Part shown: positions 21,700-34,891 of the stretch, piece after piece
Layout: each line of letters opens with the position of its first letter
Numbering within the stretch: the first letter of the stretch is position 1
DNA from: Pseudomonadota bacterium
GTDB lineage: Bacteria > Pseudomonadota > Gammaproteobacteria > Acidiferrobacterales > UBA6901
Length of the DNA stretch: 64,000 nt
Reading direction: 5' to 3'
Assembly (NCBI GenBank): GCA_021785515.1
Contig: JAJYEX010000002.1
Location: 281,328-345,327, forward strand
Translations under genes and position numbers: made by a program
Notes under the pieces: model-generated
Seen by the model: the letters and a program-made list of their open reading frames with translations, nothing else
Told to the model about the DNA's origin: nothing
The model's database searches: none

Positions 21700-22662
21700 A
21701 TGAATCCCAATTTTCTCGATTTTGAACAGTCTATTGCCGATCTCGAAGCCAAGATCGAGGCGCTGCGTTTTGCTGACAAGAACAGCGAACTGAACATCAA
21801 CGAAGAGATCAACCGCCTGCGACTCAAGAGCCGCAAGCTCACGGAATCCATATTCACGTCACTCACGCCGTGGCAGATTTCGCAGCTGGCGCGTCACCCG
21901 CAGCGTCCCTATACCCTCGACTATATTGAGCGCATCTTTACCGATTTTCAGGAGCTGCACGGCGACCGGGCATTTGCCGACGATCCGGCAATCGTGGCCG
22001 GCATCGCGCGGTTGGACGATCGCGCGGTCGCGGTAATCGGGCATCAGAAGGGGCGGGACACGCGCGAGAAGGTGCGACGCAATTTCGGAATGCCCCGGCC
22101 GGAGGGTTACCGCAAGGCGATGCGTGTGATGAAAACGGCGGAGCGTTTTCAGATGCCGGTCATCACCCTCATCGATACGCCCGGGGCGTATCCCGGTGTT
22201 GGCGCCGAGGAACGGGGGCAGAGCGAGGCGATCGCCCGCAACCTGTATACGATGGCGTCGCTCAGGACGCCCATCATCGCCACTGTGATCGGCGAAGGGG
22301 GGTCCGGCGGCGCGCTGGCCATAGGCGTTGGCGACCGCGTGATGATGTTGCAGTACTCGACTTATTCCGTGATTTCTCCGGAGGGTTGCGCATCCATTCT
22401 CTGGAAAAGCGCGGACAAGGCCGCGCTGGCGGCTGAGGCGATGGGCATTACTGCCGACAGCCTGCTCAGGCTGGGGCTGATCGACAAGATCGTATCCGAG
22501 CCGCTCGGCGGTGCCCACCGGGATGTCAGTGCCATGGCTGCATCGTTGCGGCAGGCTCTGCTGTTGAGTCTGGAGCAGCTGCGTGGCATGTCGGTCGAGC
22601 AGCTGCTGGCCGCGCGGTATGCGCGGCTCATGCAGTACGGCAAGTTTGACGAGACCCGATAA
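21700..22662 (+). CDS. accA: Acetyl-CoA carboxylase carboxyltransferase subunit alpha
   Basis: With AccD transfers the carboxyl group from biotin to acetyl-CoA, the first step of fatty acid synthesis. ATG 21700, two nt after dnaE; 320 aa (E. coli 319). N-terminal coiled coil, then [39 protein letters not shown] and [17 protein letters not shown] (oxyanion Gly-Gly). Overlaps the proposed tilS start by 17 nt. Confidence 0.96.
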   Translation: MNPNFLDFEQSIADLEAKIEALRFADKNSELNINEEINRLRLKSRKLTESIFTSLTPWQISQLARHPQRPYTLDYIERIFTDFQELHGDRAFADDPAIVAGIARLDDRAVAVIGHQKGRDTREKVRRNFGMPRPEGYRKAMRVMKTAERFQMPVITLIDTPGAYPGVGAEERGQSEAIARNLYTMASLRTPIIATVIGEGGSGGALAIGVGDRVMMLQYSTYSVISPEGCASILWKSADKAALAAEAMGITADSLLRLGLIDKIVSEPLGGAHRDVSAMAASLRQALLLSLEQLRGMSVEQLLAARYARLMQYGKFDETR

Positions 22663-24025
22663 ACGCTTCTCGGCCGGTTCCCTCGGGCAGGTGCTGTTCG
22701 GGGATTTGGGCTTCGCGGCGGACTGCTCCTTCGTGGTTGCCTACAGCGGGGGTCTCGATTCCCATTCCCTGTTGCACGCGCTGGCGGCGCTGCGTGCGGT
22801 GACGCCGCTGCGCCTTCTGGCTGTCCATGTCGATCACGGATTGCAGGCGGCTTCTACCGAATGGTCACGCCACTGCCTGCAGGTCTGTGCAGGATTGGAG
22901 GTTCCCTGCCGCGTGGAGCGGCTGGAAGTCCGGCCGCTGCGCGGAGAGGGGCTGGAGGCGGCGGCACGCGATGCCCGCTACGCGGCTTTGGCGCGGCATT
23001 TGAGCGGTGACGCAGTGCTGGTGACGGGGCATCATCAGGACGATCAGGCCGAGACCGTGCTGCTGCAGCTGCTACGGGGAGGCGGGGTGCACGGGCTTGC
23101 GGGAATGCCGCAGGTCGCGCCATTTGCATCGGGCCGCATGGCCAGGCCGCTGCTCGGTTTCAGCCGCGCAGCCTTGCGTACCTATGCGCTGGACCAGGGC
23201 CTGGCGTGGATCGAGGATCCCAGCAATATCGACCCGCGGTACCGGCGCAACCGGCTGCGCCAGGAGCTCATCCCGCAGCTGGAAATGTATTGGCCGAGCG
23301 TGCAGGCGGTGCTGGCGCGTAGTGCCGTGCACGCGTCCGAGACGGCCCAGCTCCTGGATGAAGTCGGGGCCCTGGACCTCGATCGCTGCCTGGCACGCGA
23401 CATCCGCGACACATGTGGGCAACGGCGGTCAGCGCCTCTGTCGGTCACGGCGCTTACGGTCCTGTCGCCGGCCCGCAGACGCAATGTGCTGCGCTACTGG
23501 ATGAGGACGGAGGGCTTTCTTGCCCCGAGTGCCGCGCATCTGGAGGAAATCGAGCGCCAGCTCGCGCACCAGCCTGTGTCCCGCCACGCGCGCATCACCT
23601 GGCCGCAGACCGAGATCTGGCGCTACCGCGACGAGCTGCATCTCATGGTGCCCATGGCCGCCATGGCCGCCGACCTGGAGCTCGGCTGGGATCTGCGCGC
23701 GCCGCTGGTCATTCCAGGGACCGGCTGCCGGCTGCGGCCCATGCAGGCCTGGGGGCGAGGTTTGGCGCTGGAGCGGCTTGCCGGACGGGCGGTACAGGTA
23801 CGCCTGCGCCGCGGGGGCGAATCCTGCCGGCTTCCGGGCAGGGCGCACCATCAGAAACTCAAGAAGCTGTTGCAGGCCCGTGGGATTGAACCCTGGCTGC
23901 GGGACCGCCTGCCTTTGGTATATGTGGACGGGGAGCTTGCGGCGGCGGCCGATCTGTGGGTGTGCGAGCCCTACGCCGCCCGGGCCGAGGAGCCTGCGGT
24001 GGTCTTTGTCTGGGAACACTGTTAG
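22646..24025 (+). CDS. tilS: tRNA(Ile)-lysidine synthetase
   Basis: Converts C34 of tRNA-Ile(CAU) to lysidine using ATP and lysine. PP-loop ATPase motif [15 protein letters not shown] near residue 37, then HVDHGL and [20 protein letters not shown]-terminal substrate-binding domain with [21 protein letters not shown]. The start is uncertain: TTG 22646 (459 aa, overlapping accA) or GTG 22691 (444 aa); family proteins are about 430 aa. Position after accA is the usual gammaproteobacterial order. Confidence 0.92.
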   Translation: MTRPDKRFSAGSLGQVLFGDLGFAADCSFVVAYSGGLDSHSLLHALAALRAVTPLRLLAVHVDHGLQAASTEWSRHCLQVCAGLEVPCRVERLEVRPLRGEGLEAAARDARYAALARHLSGDAVLVTGHHQDDQAETVLLQLLRGGGVHGLAGMPQVAPFASGRMARPLLGFSRAALRTYALDQGLAWIEDPSNIDPRYRRNRLRQELIPQLEMYWPSVQAVLARSAVHASETAQLLDEVGALDLDRCLARDIRDTCGQRRSAPLSVTALTVLSPARRRNVLRYWMRTEGFLAPSAAHLEEIERQLAHQPVSRHARITWPQTEIWRYRDELHLMVPMAAMAADLELGWDLRAPLVIPGTGCRLRPMQAWGRGLALERLAGRAVQVRLRRGGESCRLPGRAHHQKLKKLLQARGIEPWLRDRLPLVYVDGELAAAADLWVCEPYAARAEEPAVVFVWEHC

Positions 24026-24080
24026 TACGGGGTAATGGGTGGCGCTCGTTTCCGTTGTGTGTGACCCGGGCATCTGGTAA

Positions 24081-26647
<2,567 letters not shown>

Positions 26648-26701
26648 GATTCCCCGGCCGGCCAAATCGGGGATATAACAAGCAGCACTATCTGTGTCTA
26701 A

Positions 26702-28024
<1,323 letters not shown>

Positions 28025-28170
28025 TGTCATCGGCGAACCGTGTCACCTGGACCGGAGGGCGCGCGATGGAGGGTGGGACGGGGCGGTGGCCAAGGTGTGC
28101 GGGTAGGCGGGCCTCGCGTGCCAGTGCAGGGACTTTACAGGTCTGTTGATGGTACGACCGAGACGGAGTT

Positions 28171-28177
28171 AAGGAGG
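28171..28177 (+). promoter_or_regulatory. Consensus Shine-Dalgarno AAGGAGG deciding the ftsB start
   Basis: A perfect AAGGAGG at 28171-28177 stands 6 nt before GTG 28184, which is in frame with the FtsB-like membrane helix and core 36 codons downstream. None of the later in-frame starts (ATG 28268, GTG 28289) has a site of comparable quality. Confidence 0.7.
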
Positions 28178-28183
28178 CGGAAC

Positions 28184-28618
28184 GTGCAGAACACGGCTGA
28201 TACGGTGCATCGCGCTCGGTTTCCATTTGTCTCGCAGGTGTTACGGCACGGGGTCCATCTGCCCGGGATGGAACCGGATGGCGCTGCAGTGAGAATCGCC
28301 ATCTACCTGCTGACCGGGCTGCTGCTGGTGTTGTTGCAATACACGCTGTGGTTCGGTACCGGAGGGGCAGTCAGTCTATGGCGGCTGAAGCGCGAAATCG
28401 CTATCCAGAAGGTGCAGAATGCCAAGATAAGCGAGCGTAACCAGGCGCTTGACGCGAAGGTGCTTGATCTCAGGCAGGGGCTGGCATCAGTGCAGGATCT
28501 CGCACGATCTCAGCTCGGCATGGTGAGGAAGAATGAAACCTTCTTCCAGATTGTCCAGCGCGACAGTGCGAACCCTTCGCATCGTGACGAGCTGCAACGC
28601 AGCCAGGCGGTTCCGTGA
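28184..28618 (+). CDS. ftsB: Cell division protein FtsB with N-terminal extension
   Basis: Bitopic divisome protein that forms a complex with FtsL and FtsQ. The core IAIYLLTGLLLVLLQYTLWF (membrane helix), then a periplasmic coiled coil and LARSQLGMVRKNETFFQIV, matches FtsB (E. coli 103 aa). From GTG 28184 the protein is 144 aa, with about 35 residues before the position equivalent to the E. coli Met. If GTG 28289 is used instead, the protein is 109 aa. The strong ribosome binding site favours the long form. It converges on ygfZ with 16 nt between; ispD, usual next, is absent. Confidence 0.88.
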   Translation: MQNTADTVHRARFPFVSQVLRHGVHLPGMEPDGAAVRIAIYLLTGLLLVLLQYTLWFGTGGAVSLWRLKREIAIQKVQNAKISERNQALDAKVLDLRQGLASVQDLARSQLGMVRKNETFFQIVQRDSANPSHRDELQRSQAVP

Positions 28619-28634
28619 CCCTGGGGTGATGCCC

Positions 28635-29702
28635 TCAGATACCGGCCGACGCCGATCCTAGTTCGAGCGGATAGGGCATTTCAAGGAGCGTCAGTCTCGG
28701 GCCAGAAGGGCTGTCGAGATGCAATTCCCCATTGCGGATGCTGCTGATCTGAACTACCGCGAGCAGATCGAAGCCGCCCTCGAGGCCTGACTGGGAATCC
28801 ACGACCGTTCCCGCCGATTGTTCCACAAAATCGGGCGCATAGACCGGTGCTCCCGGTTGCGGACGTATCTCGGTCTGGACCCGTGCGCGGACCATACGCT
28901 GCTTGAGCCGACCCAGATAATGCATGCGGGCCACGATCTCCTGCCCGGGATAGCAGCCTTTGTTGAAACTGATTCCCCCGACGAGATCGAGATTCGCCAT
29001 CTGCGGGACAAACTGCTCCACGGTGCCGGGCAATACCGTCGGCGTGGCGGCCGCCAGGTCGAGCCACGACCAGGATGACGCGCCAACCGGTAAAAGCCGC
29101 GCACGCAGTTGAGTCCACAACCGCATCATCGCAGTCGCCTGGCCGATGAGTTCAAAACGAGGCACGGGTCCGGCAAACCTCAGGACCGTGATTTGCGCAT
29201 GCGTCACGCAGGCGTTGGCCAGGTCAGGAACTGACAGCCCTACTGCCGACAGGATGTCTGCCGTATCCGGCCCGGCGACGCCGATACGTACCCATTGGGT
29301 CCCGACATCCTCAAGTGTTACTTTGGCCCGCAGCACGAACATGCGCAGGCGTTTAAGTGTCGGCTCCATCAGGTCGGCGGGCAGCTGCAAGAAATAGCTG
29401 TCGTCGCGTATGAATATCCGGAAAATAGCCAGCATGCGCCCCTGTGGGCTGCAGTACGCGGCGATCTCGCCGGACGTGGCACTGACCAGTCGGATATCGT
29501 TACTGAGCTGGCCCTGCAGAAAGCTGCCGGCATCCTCACCGGTAGCCCGGATCAGGGACAGGTGTGACAGGTCTGTCACGACATTGCCGGTGGCAACGCG
29601 GTGGCGTTCCAATTGCGAGTCCCCAAAGTGGCTGACTTCGCCATCGGCCAGCACGCCGCCAGCCGTCTTCAAAAATTCCAGCCATTCCTGGTTCATTTGC
29701 AT
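28635..29702 (-). CDS. ygfZ: tRNA-modifying/iron-sulfur maturation protein YgfZ (GcvT-like folate-binding)
   Basis: Folate-dependent protein supporting Fe-S enzyme maturation and tRNA thiomethylation in E. coli. The family signature KGCYPGQEIVARMHYLGRLK is present. ~355 aa from ATG 29702 (MQMNQEWLEFLKTAGG); E. coli 326. ATG 29696 and an upstream in-frame ATG at 29789 are alternatives, but the extra residues look unrelated. Last gene of the core block before the EPS region. Confidence 0.9.
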   Translation of the reverse strand: MQMNQEWLEFLKTAGGVLADGEVSHFGDSQLERHRVATGNVVTDLSHLSLIRATGEDAGSFLQGQLSNDIRLVSATSGEIAAYCSPQGRMLAIFRIFIRDDSYFLQLPADLMEPTLKRLRMFVLRAKVTLEDVGTQWVRIGVAGPDTADILSAVGLSVPDLANACVTHAQITVLRFAGPVPRFELIGQATAMMRLWTQLRARLLPVGASSWSWLDLAAATPTVLPGTVEQFVPQMANLDLVGGISFNKGCYPGQEIVARMHYLGRLKQRMVRARVQTEIRPQPGAPVYAPDFVEQSAGTVVDSQSGLEGGFDLLAVVQISSIRNGELHLDSPSGPRLTLLEMPYPLELGSASAGI

Positions 29703-30392
29703 GTGCTTGCTCTGCGTTTTTGCAGCCGCGCTTTCCAACTCAAGATGTTGGGGAACGCAACCCGATCGGGGCGCCATGGACGGCCGCATCCCGAATGTAC
29801 ATTATACCGCGGGCCGGTGTGGCCGCTGAATTTCACCCAGCGCGGTCGGTGTCATCGCCAGCCGCGCCGGTCGTCGGTGACCGGATCGCACAGTGCGGTC
29901 GCCACGTACAGTGAAGGTGTGCCTCGATTTTCTCTCTATTTGCCACCTTATTGCAAACGGATTAAGCGACAGAAATGCGAGTTCTAGCCGTCGTTGCAGC
30001 CGGAGGCATCACCTTGTCGGCCGGTGTGCTGTCCCGTACCGCCCTGCGGATTTGTTCAACAAATGGGCGTCATTGGTGCTGGCCCATCGATAGTCGCTCC
30101 CAACTTCTTTCGGTAACCAGCAGCTCGACGCAACACGTTTTTCCGATTTCCTAATTCTTTGGTAAGATACCCGGTCAGCCCATTCCCTGCCGTTACCGAA
30201 CACATGCGCAGGTACACCTGCACATGTTATGCTGTCGTCGCAACGACCTATTACCCAGCACCAATGGTGACGGCTTCGTAACTCCGTATATTTACGGATG
30301 CAGGGCTCGGTCGGGCATGGTGTCTGTGACAGAAGATTGTCTAACAGAACCGAGTTCAGATTCCATCCACCAAATACCTGGAGTCGTTGGCG
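29703..30392. other. 690-nt spacer between core genes and the EPS region, no gene seen
   Basis: Contains the ygfZ upstream region and the leader of the first glycosyltransferase. Only short open frames without recognisable products. A near-perfect palindrome ATTTGTT-C-AACAAAT is at 30050-30064. Base composition becomes more AT-rich here than in the core. Confidence 0.6.
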
Positions 30393-31535
30393 ATGGCCGG
30401 AGTTTTGCTGGTCGCAAACTGGAAGTCGGACGTCGGGTATGCGTGGTGGTTGATGGAAAATTTCTGGGTGCAGCTGTCGGTAATGGCGGAAGGACGGGGC
30501 ATAAAGAGCGAGCTGATCTACCCTGAAATCAGAACAATACCGGAGACCATTGAAAAATCGCCAATTGAGATACACACCCTGAATTACGGCCAGAATACCT
30601 TGGCGGGTTTTCTGGGATTGGCGCGCTTCATACTGAAGTATCGCATCGCGTACATATACCTGACCGACAAACCGTTTTTCAGCTTGAAATACCTGATGCT
30701 TAGGACGCTGGGTGTCCGCAGAATCATTGTTCACGATCACAGTCCGGGAGAACGTACCACATCATCGGGCGTAAAGCATCTGATCAAATGTGTCATGAAC
30801 GCTCTGCCGTGGGTTACCGCGGATGCAATCATCGCGGTTACTCCCTACGTAAAAAACCGCCACGTCAACTTATTGTGCGTTCCCGCGCGCAAGTCGCGTC
30901 TGGTCACCAACGGCATTTCTCCCATCGGCCGCGATCCAGCGCTGCGCTATTACTGTCACGACTTATTTGGACTGCCGCACGATGCCATCGTGGTCCTGAC
31001 TACCGCTCGCGCCAGTCGATACAAGCAGATTGATTTTGTCATTCGTTGTGCCGATGTGCTGCTGAATCGTGACCGGATTGAACGGGTCTATTTTGTCTAT
31101 TGTGGCGACGGTCCCGATATGACCCGTCTGCACGATCTCGCCCAGTCTCTTCATTTGGAGGACCACTTCTTGTTCGCAGGAAATCGCACTGATGTAACGA
31201 AAATCGCCCAATCGTGCGATATCGGTTTTCATCCCTCAAAGGGCGAGGTCGGCTATTCTCTTTCCATCCTCGAGTACATGAGCGCCGGCCTGGCTACAGT
31301 ACTTTCCGACAATCCGTCTGTCTGTGGCGCTACGCGCGATGGCCAGACCGGGGTGCTGTATCGTGAGAACGTGTTGGAATCGGCCTGTGACGCGCTGCGT
31401 CGTCTGATCGCCGATGACGACCTGAGAAGGCGGCTAGGTACTGCTGCAGGCGCAGCAGTGGCAAGCGACTACCCTATTGAGAAGACAAATCGTGAGTTTA
31501 CGGAGGTGGTATCAAGCGTTTTCTTTCAGCGCTGA
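30393..31535 (+). CDS. Glycosyltransferase family 4 protein (EPS region)
   Basis: Predicted cytoplasmic GT-B glycosyltransferase adding a sugar to the lipid-linked EPS repeat unit. The C-terminal domain shows the GT4 pattern: YFVYCGDGPDMTRLHDLA, LFAGNRTDVTKIAQSCDIGF, and ILEYMSAGLATVLSDN with its conserved Glu. 380 aa from ATG 30393, with GGAG at 30381-30383 as ribosome binding site; a TTG six nt upstream is possible. It converges on the next glycosyltransferase and is the only plus-strand gene in this arm. Donor and acceptor sugars are unknown. Confidence 0.8.
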   Translation: MAGVLLVANWKSDVGYAWWLMENFWVQLSVMAEGRGIKSELIYPEIRTIPETIEKSPIEIHTLNYGQNTLAGFLGLARFILKYRIAYIYLTDKPFFSLKYLMLRTLGVRRIIVHDHSPGERTTSSGVKHLIKCVMNALPWVTADAIIAVTPYVKNRHVNLLCVPARKSRLVTNGISPIGRDPALRYYCHDLFGLPHDAIVVLTTARASRYKQIDFVIRCADVLLNRDRIERVYFVYCGDGPDMTRLHDLAQSLHLEDHFLFAGNRTDVTKIAQSCDIGFHPSKGEVGYSLSILEYMSAGLATVLSDNPSVCGATRDGQTGVLYRENVLESACDALRRLIADDDLRRRLGTAAGAAVASDYPIEKTNREFTEVVSSVFFQR

Positions 31536-31652
31536 TACCCAGTGTGTCTTGTCTTGTGGTACCAGGGGGGCGACGCTCAGGACGAGGCTGCATTGCGAAT
31601 CCGACGCGTTGTCGCGTTTCTTGTCATCTACGCCAGCACGGAAGTTCACGAT

Positions 31653-32813
31653 CTATTTTCTGGATAAAGCCGCCTTGTGTGCCAACGCGGCCCGATAAGA
31701 TTCAATTGTTTTGGCGGCAATCGTGTCCCAGCCAAACATCGCTTCGGCCCGCGCGCGACCACGGGTGCTGAGGGTCTTTCTGGTCGGTTCGTCTGACAGT
31801 AAATTCAGTATGGCCTCCGCCAGGGCCGATGTATCATTTTGGGGAATCCATTGTGCCGCGTCACCCAAGTGATCCGGCAATCCCGCGCATTTTGTTGCAA
31901 TGACCGTGGCACCGTACGAAAGAGCATTGACCGCTGGCCACCCACCAAAGCTGCCGGTATAGGGAAGCACACATAACATTGCTTCGCGATATGCGTCGGC
32001 CGTTTCCTTCACGCCTATCTGATGGCGCCAGTGTACCAGACCGGTCAGATCGAATTGTTCGACAAGCTTCAGTGTGCTTTCCGGCGCCACATCTCCGTAG
32101 TGGCCGTGAATGACCAAATGAGGCGTATCGTCACCTAATTTATTTCTAATTGTGGCCATAGCCTGAAACAGGTTGTCTAGCCCCTTGCCACGATAAATAG
32201 TGTGACCGCCATAGAAAATAATGCCGTGTTTGACGCCCGTTGCTGGTGGCCCGAGCTCAATTCCATGTTCCACAAGATCAATTCTCGTGCCATCCACCCC
32301 CATATCTAGCAGTTTCTGTCGCAGGTCGGACGCGTGGACGATGATACGGTCAGCGAGGTTATAGGCCAGGTTGGAGTCAACGCAGTCCAGTTGATACTGG
32401 TCGAGTTCATGAACCGTAACAACCCGAGCAGCATGTGCCGGCAACTTGAGCCAACTGAACACTGCTGCCGATCCGAAGGCATTGAGTACCTGGTGAAAGT
32501 GGAGAATCTCTGCGTCGTCGGCGTGGTGGAGATACCGCTTTGCCCGTTCCCGATACATAAACCGAAATGCCTTCGTTCTCAGCCAGTATTTCACGGGATT
32601 TGAGGACTTGAAGTAGTAGACATGCGGAAATCGGAAAAACTCGCACCGGTGATCCTGAAATTGACCTTTGATTTCCATACTGTCACCGCACCCGCAATTA
32701 GAACTTATCACACCCACTTCTGAACCAAGCTTTCGTTCCAAAGCGCCTCGCAAACCGTCCGTATACTCACCGAACGAAGTAGCATACCAGCAGGAAATCA
32801 TCTTTATTTTCAT
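31653..32813 (-). CDS. Glycosyltransferase family 4 protein
   Basis: GT-B fold: N-terminal Rossmann start MKIKMISCWYATSFGEYTDG and a C-terminal donor-binding part with VHWRHQIGVKETADAYREA, PYTGSFGGWPAVNALSYGAT and GLPDHLGD. 386 aa. YGGHTIYRGKGLDNLFQAMA is the usual post-linker strand. Last gene of the minus-strand EPS arm reading from 41 kb to 31 kb. Specificity cannot be read from the sequence. Confidence 0.8.
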   Translation of the reverse strand: MKIKMISCWYATSFGEYTDGLRGALERKLGSEVGVISSNCGCGDSMEIKGQFQDHRCEFFRFPHVYYFKSSNPVKYWLRTKAFRFMYRERAKRYLHHADDAEILHFHQVLNAFGSAAVFSWLKLPAHAARVVTVHELDQYQLDCVDSNLAYNLADRIIVHASDLRQKLLDMGVDGTRIDLVEHGIELGPPATGVKHGIIFYGGHTIYRGKGLDNLFQAMATIRNKLGDDTPHLVIHGHYGDVAPESTLKLVEQFDLTGLVHWRHQIGVKETADAYREAMLCVLPYTGSFGGWPAVNALSYGATVIATKCAGLPDHLGDAAQWIPQNDTSALAEAILNLLSDEPTRKTLSTRGRARAEAMFGWDTIAAKTIESYRAALAHKAALSRK

Positions 32814-33481
32814 CTATTTGCCATCTCGTAATGAACCCGTATTTTTCGTTGAACCCGAACCCAGATACTAAATACACGCAAACAATACACCAGTAGATCG
32901 AACCGCTTCGAGCGATTTTGCAGGTCCGCGAACTATTCGCGTTGGCGTATGCCGAGCATCAGCCTCGGGGGGGCGATCCCAAATAAATCAAGTAAGTCAG
33001 CCCCGAAAAATAGTTTGTAGAACGACGTGTAATCGCGGCACAGTCAAGATCGAGCGTCAGCCGATCATCCAAGAATTGCGGGAACCACCAACATATGAGC
33101 AATGGCATCACCACCCTATGGCGCGCATAAAAAATTCGCAAAACCACCGCATCAGGACTTCGAAGTTCGCGGTTAGCTTCCAGTTGGAACGGGGCCACAC
33201 CACAAGCTTGTGGTGCCCAACTTTCACGTGTCTGAAAGGTTTAACCTCGCACCACACGGAGAGCATGAACTGTATGACGAGTGAAAAGGGGATGTAGCCC
33301 GCGGTTACCTCCCGAATCGAGAGGACCGCTGCCGGGTGGCTCGACTTCAACTGAGACGATCGAGCATCGATGCTCTTTCATGCAAAAAATCCGGTCAGAA
33401 TATGCCCCTGTACTGCTTTATTCATATTGCTATGTTGAATGCCATACACCCACGACCGTCAAAGGCCGCAATCATCCTCGT
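32814..33481. other. 668-nt spacer, no gene supported; holds an 18-bp palindrome
   Basis: Short frames on both strands (for example minus 33108-33350, 80 codons) show no recognisable family and no ribosome binding site. A perfect 18-bp palindrome is at 33198-33215. The segment may be remnant DNA of the decaying EPS arm. Confidence 0.5.
33198..33215. repeat. Perfect 18-bp palindrome CACCACAAGCTTGTGGTG
   Basis: Uninterrupted two-fold symmetric site in the non-coding gap between a glycosyltransferase and a GNAT gene. There is no T-run after it, so it is not a terminator. It could be an operator or the relic of a mobile end. Confidence 0.5.
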
Positions 33482-34576
33482 TCATCTCAGCATCGCTTTC
33501 CCAAAATAGCGCAGCAGGCGGTATGCAGTGCACACACGCGACCGGACAGTTCGCTGTCCAAGGAAAAGACGCAGCGAAAGCCTTGCGGTATCGGTCCAAT
33601 GGAATTTGTACTCCTCTGGGCCCTTGAGAAAATCATAGCACGTATACTTTTTCTCGATTGCAGTCTCAAGACTTTTCCCGATAAGCGCGATTCCGACACT
33701 GATGCGATGATCAAACGTTCTGTCTGTCGCCATGAGTAGTAGGTGCAGGGTTTTTTCGTAAACAAGATGCACGAGCGCGGCAACATCCTTATTCTCGGCA
33801 ATAAGAAAGTCGATCTGCAACGTTACAGCGGATTCCGGACGGCAAAACTGTTCAAGAAATTTACGCAGATAGGCGCCGTCATAGCCACTTTTTGCCTCGT
33901 ATAACCTAAAAAACCGCGCGAGCGCTTCAGATGAGTCCTGTCCGCTAAGGCTGACAAGGCCTACCCCCTGGTGCCTGTCCAGGCGTCTCCACGACCGGCG
34001 ATAGCGCGCAGCGGACATTTTCGCGAAAAAACTCTCGACACTGTCCGGCAAAATCGCCCGCGGTATATACGCGTGGCGCTGAATCTCAAAGAACTTCCCT
34101 GCCTCATCTAGCTGGTTCATGAAGTAGAACAAGAACAGCGAGTCTGACAGAAAGTCACTGAGTGACAGCTGATCCCATTCCCCATGGCCATCTCCGAACA
34201 GGAATCCATAAATTGCCTCAGCCGCATCCTGTTCGCATCCGTGCCGTGCAACGACGTCCAGATAGTCCGAGCCCGTTTCCGGTGTTCCCAAGAAGCGAAT
34301 TTCTCGAGATTTTAGCCCCGCACAGCGCGTAACTTCGATATACCATGGTGCCGCCGCTATCAGTTGATCGGCTTCCCGGATAACGACAACAAAGAGGCGG
34401 CGATTGCCCGTAAGAAAACAGCGAATCCAGCTTTGGATCCAGTCGTAAGTCAGAAACATCGACTTAGCCATCGAGCTGTCAAGGAGCGCGTCCCATTGAT
34501 TGGCAAGCACGGTCCAGTCTTCAGCTGTGCGAATTACACTGACGTTGTATTTGCTATTCACCGAGAGCGCCACCAT
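33482..34576 (-). CDS. GNAT/FemAB-fold (BioF2-like, CelD type) acyltransferase of the EPS region
   Basis: 364 aa with the BioF2-like acetyltransferase organisation: LANQWDALLDSSMAKSMFL and TYDWIQSWIRCF at the start, SAARYRRSWRRLDRHQG in the centre, AALVHLVYEKTLHLLLMATD and YDFLKGPEEYKFHWTD at the end. Such proteins occur in cellulose/EPS clusters and are thought to acylate the polymer or an attached group; the substrate is unknown. It is the fold-level counterpart of the FemAB-like gene at 54.9 kb in the other EPS arm. Confidence 0.75.
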   Translation of the reverse strand: MVALSVNSKYNVSVIRTAEDWTVLANQWDALLDSSMAKSMFLTYDWIQSWIRCFLTGNRRLFVVVIREADQLIAAAPWYIEVTRCAGLKSREIRFLGTPETGSDYLDVVARHGCEQDAAEAIYGFLFGDGHGEWDQLSLSDFLSDSLFLFYFMNQLDEAGKFFEIQRHAYIPRAILPDSVESFFAKMSAARYRRSWRRLDRHQGVGLVSLSGQDSSEALARFFRLYEAKSGYDGAYLRKFLEQFCRPESAVTLQIDFLIAENKDVAALVHLVYEKTLHLLLMATDRTFDHRISVGIALIGKSLETAIEKKYTCYDFLKGPEEYKFHWTDTARLSLRLFLGQRTVRSRVCTAYRLLRYFGKAMLR

Positions 34577-34883
34577 TGATAAGGTTGAAGCATGTGTGCG
34601 CGAGGCCGCGCAAAATGCGATGAAACCTCCACATTATCCTCGCGCACGGAGATCTTGAGCGAATTCCGATGGACACGCATTGACCTGCCACACCGAAATT
34701 GATGTCGATTCCGCCTGGCATCGATGGCGAACTCACCCGTGTTGCAGGGTTGTCGTTGAAATAGGAGGGGGTATATGCAATCTCACGAAAAACGTTGCTT
34801 GGAGCGTCAAAGACGACCATGAGGTTTCTCTTTTATGGACTTTATTGGTGGCTTATGGGTCCTTTCGGCAAGGCCCCCATCCT
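34577..34883. other. Spacer between the GNAT gene and the ISL3 element, nothing recognised
   Basis: About 307 nt upstream of the minus-strand GNAT gene; it may contain its promoter. No coding sequence or repeat was recognised. Confidence 0.5.
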
Positions 34884-34891
34884 GAAATAAT
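34884..34891. repeat. Target-site duplication GAAATAAT (left) of the ISL3 element
   Basis: The same 8 bp occur directly after the right end at 36278-36285. Eight-bp duplications are typical for ISL3-family insertions. Confidence 0.92.

Noticed and set aside
33076-33350. Possible transposase or intron fragment in the 33-kb gap
   Set aside because: Neither strand gave a recognisable transposase motif or group II intron domain V.
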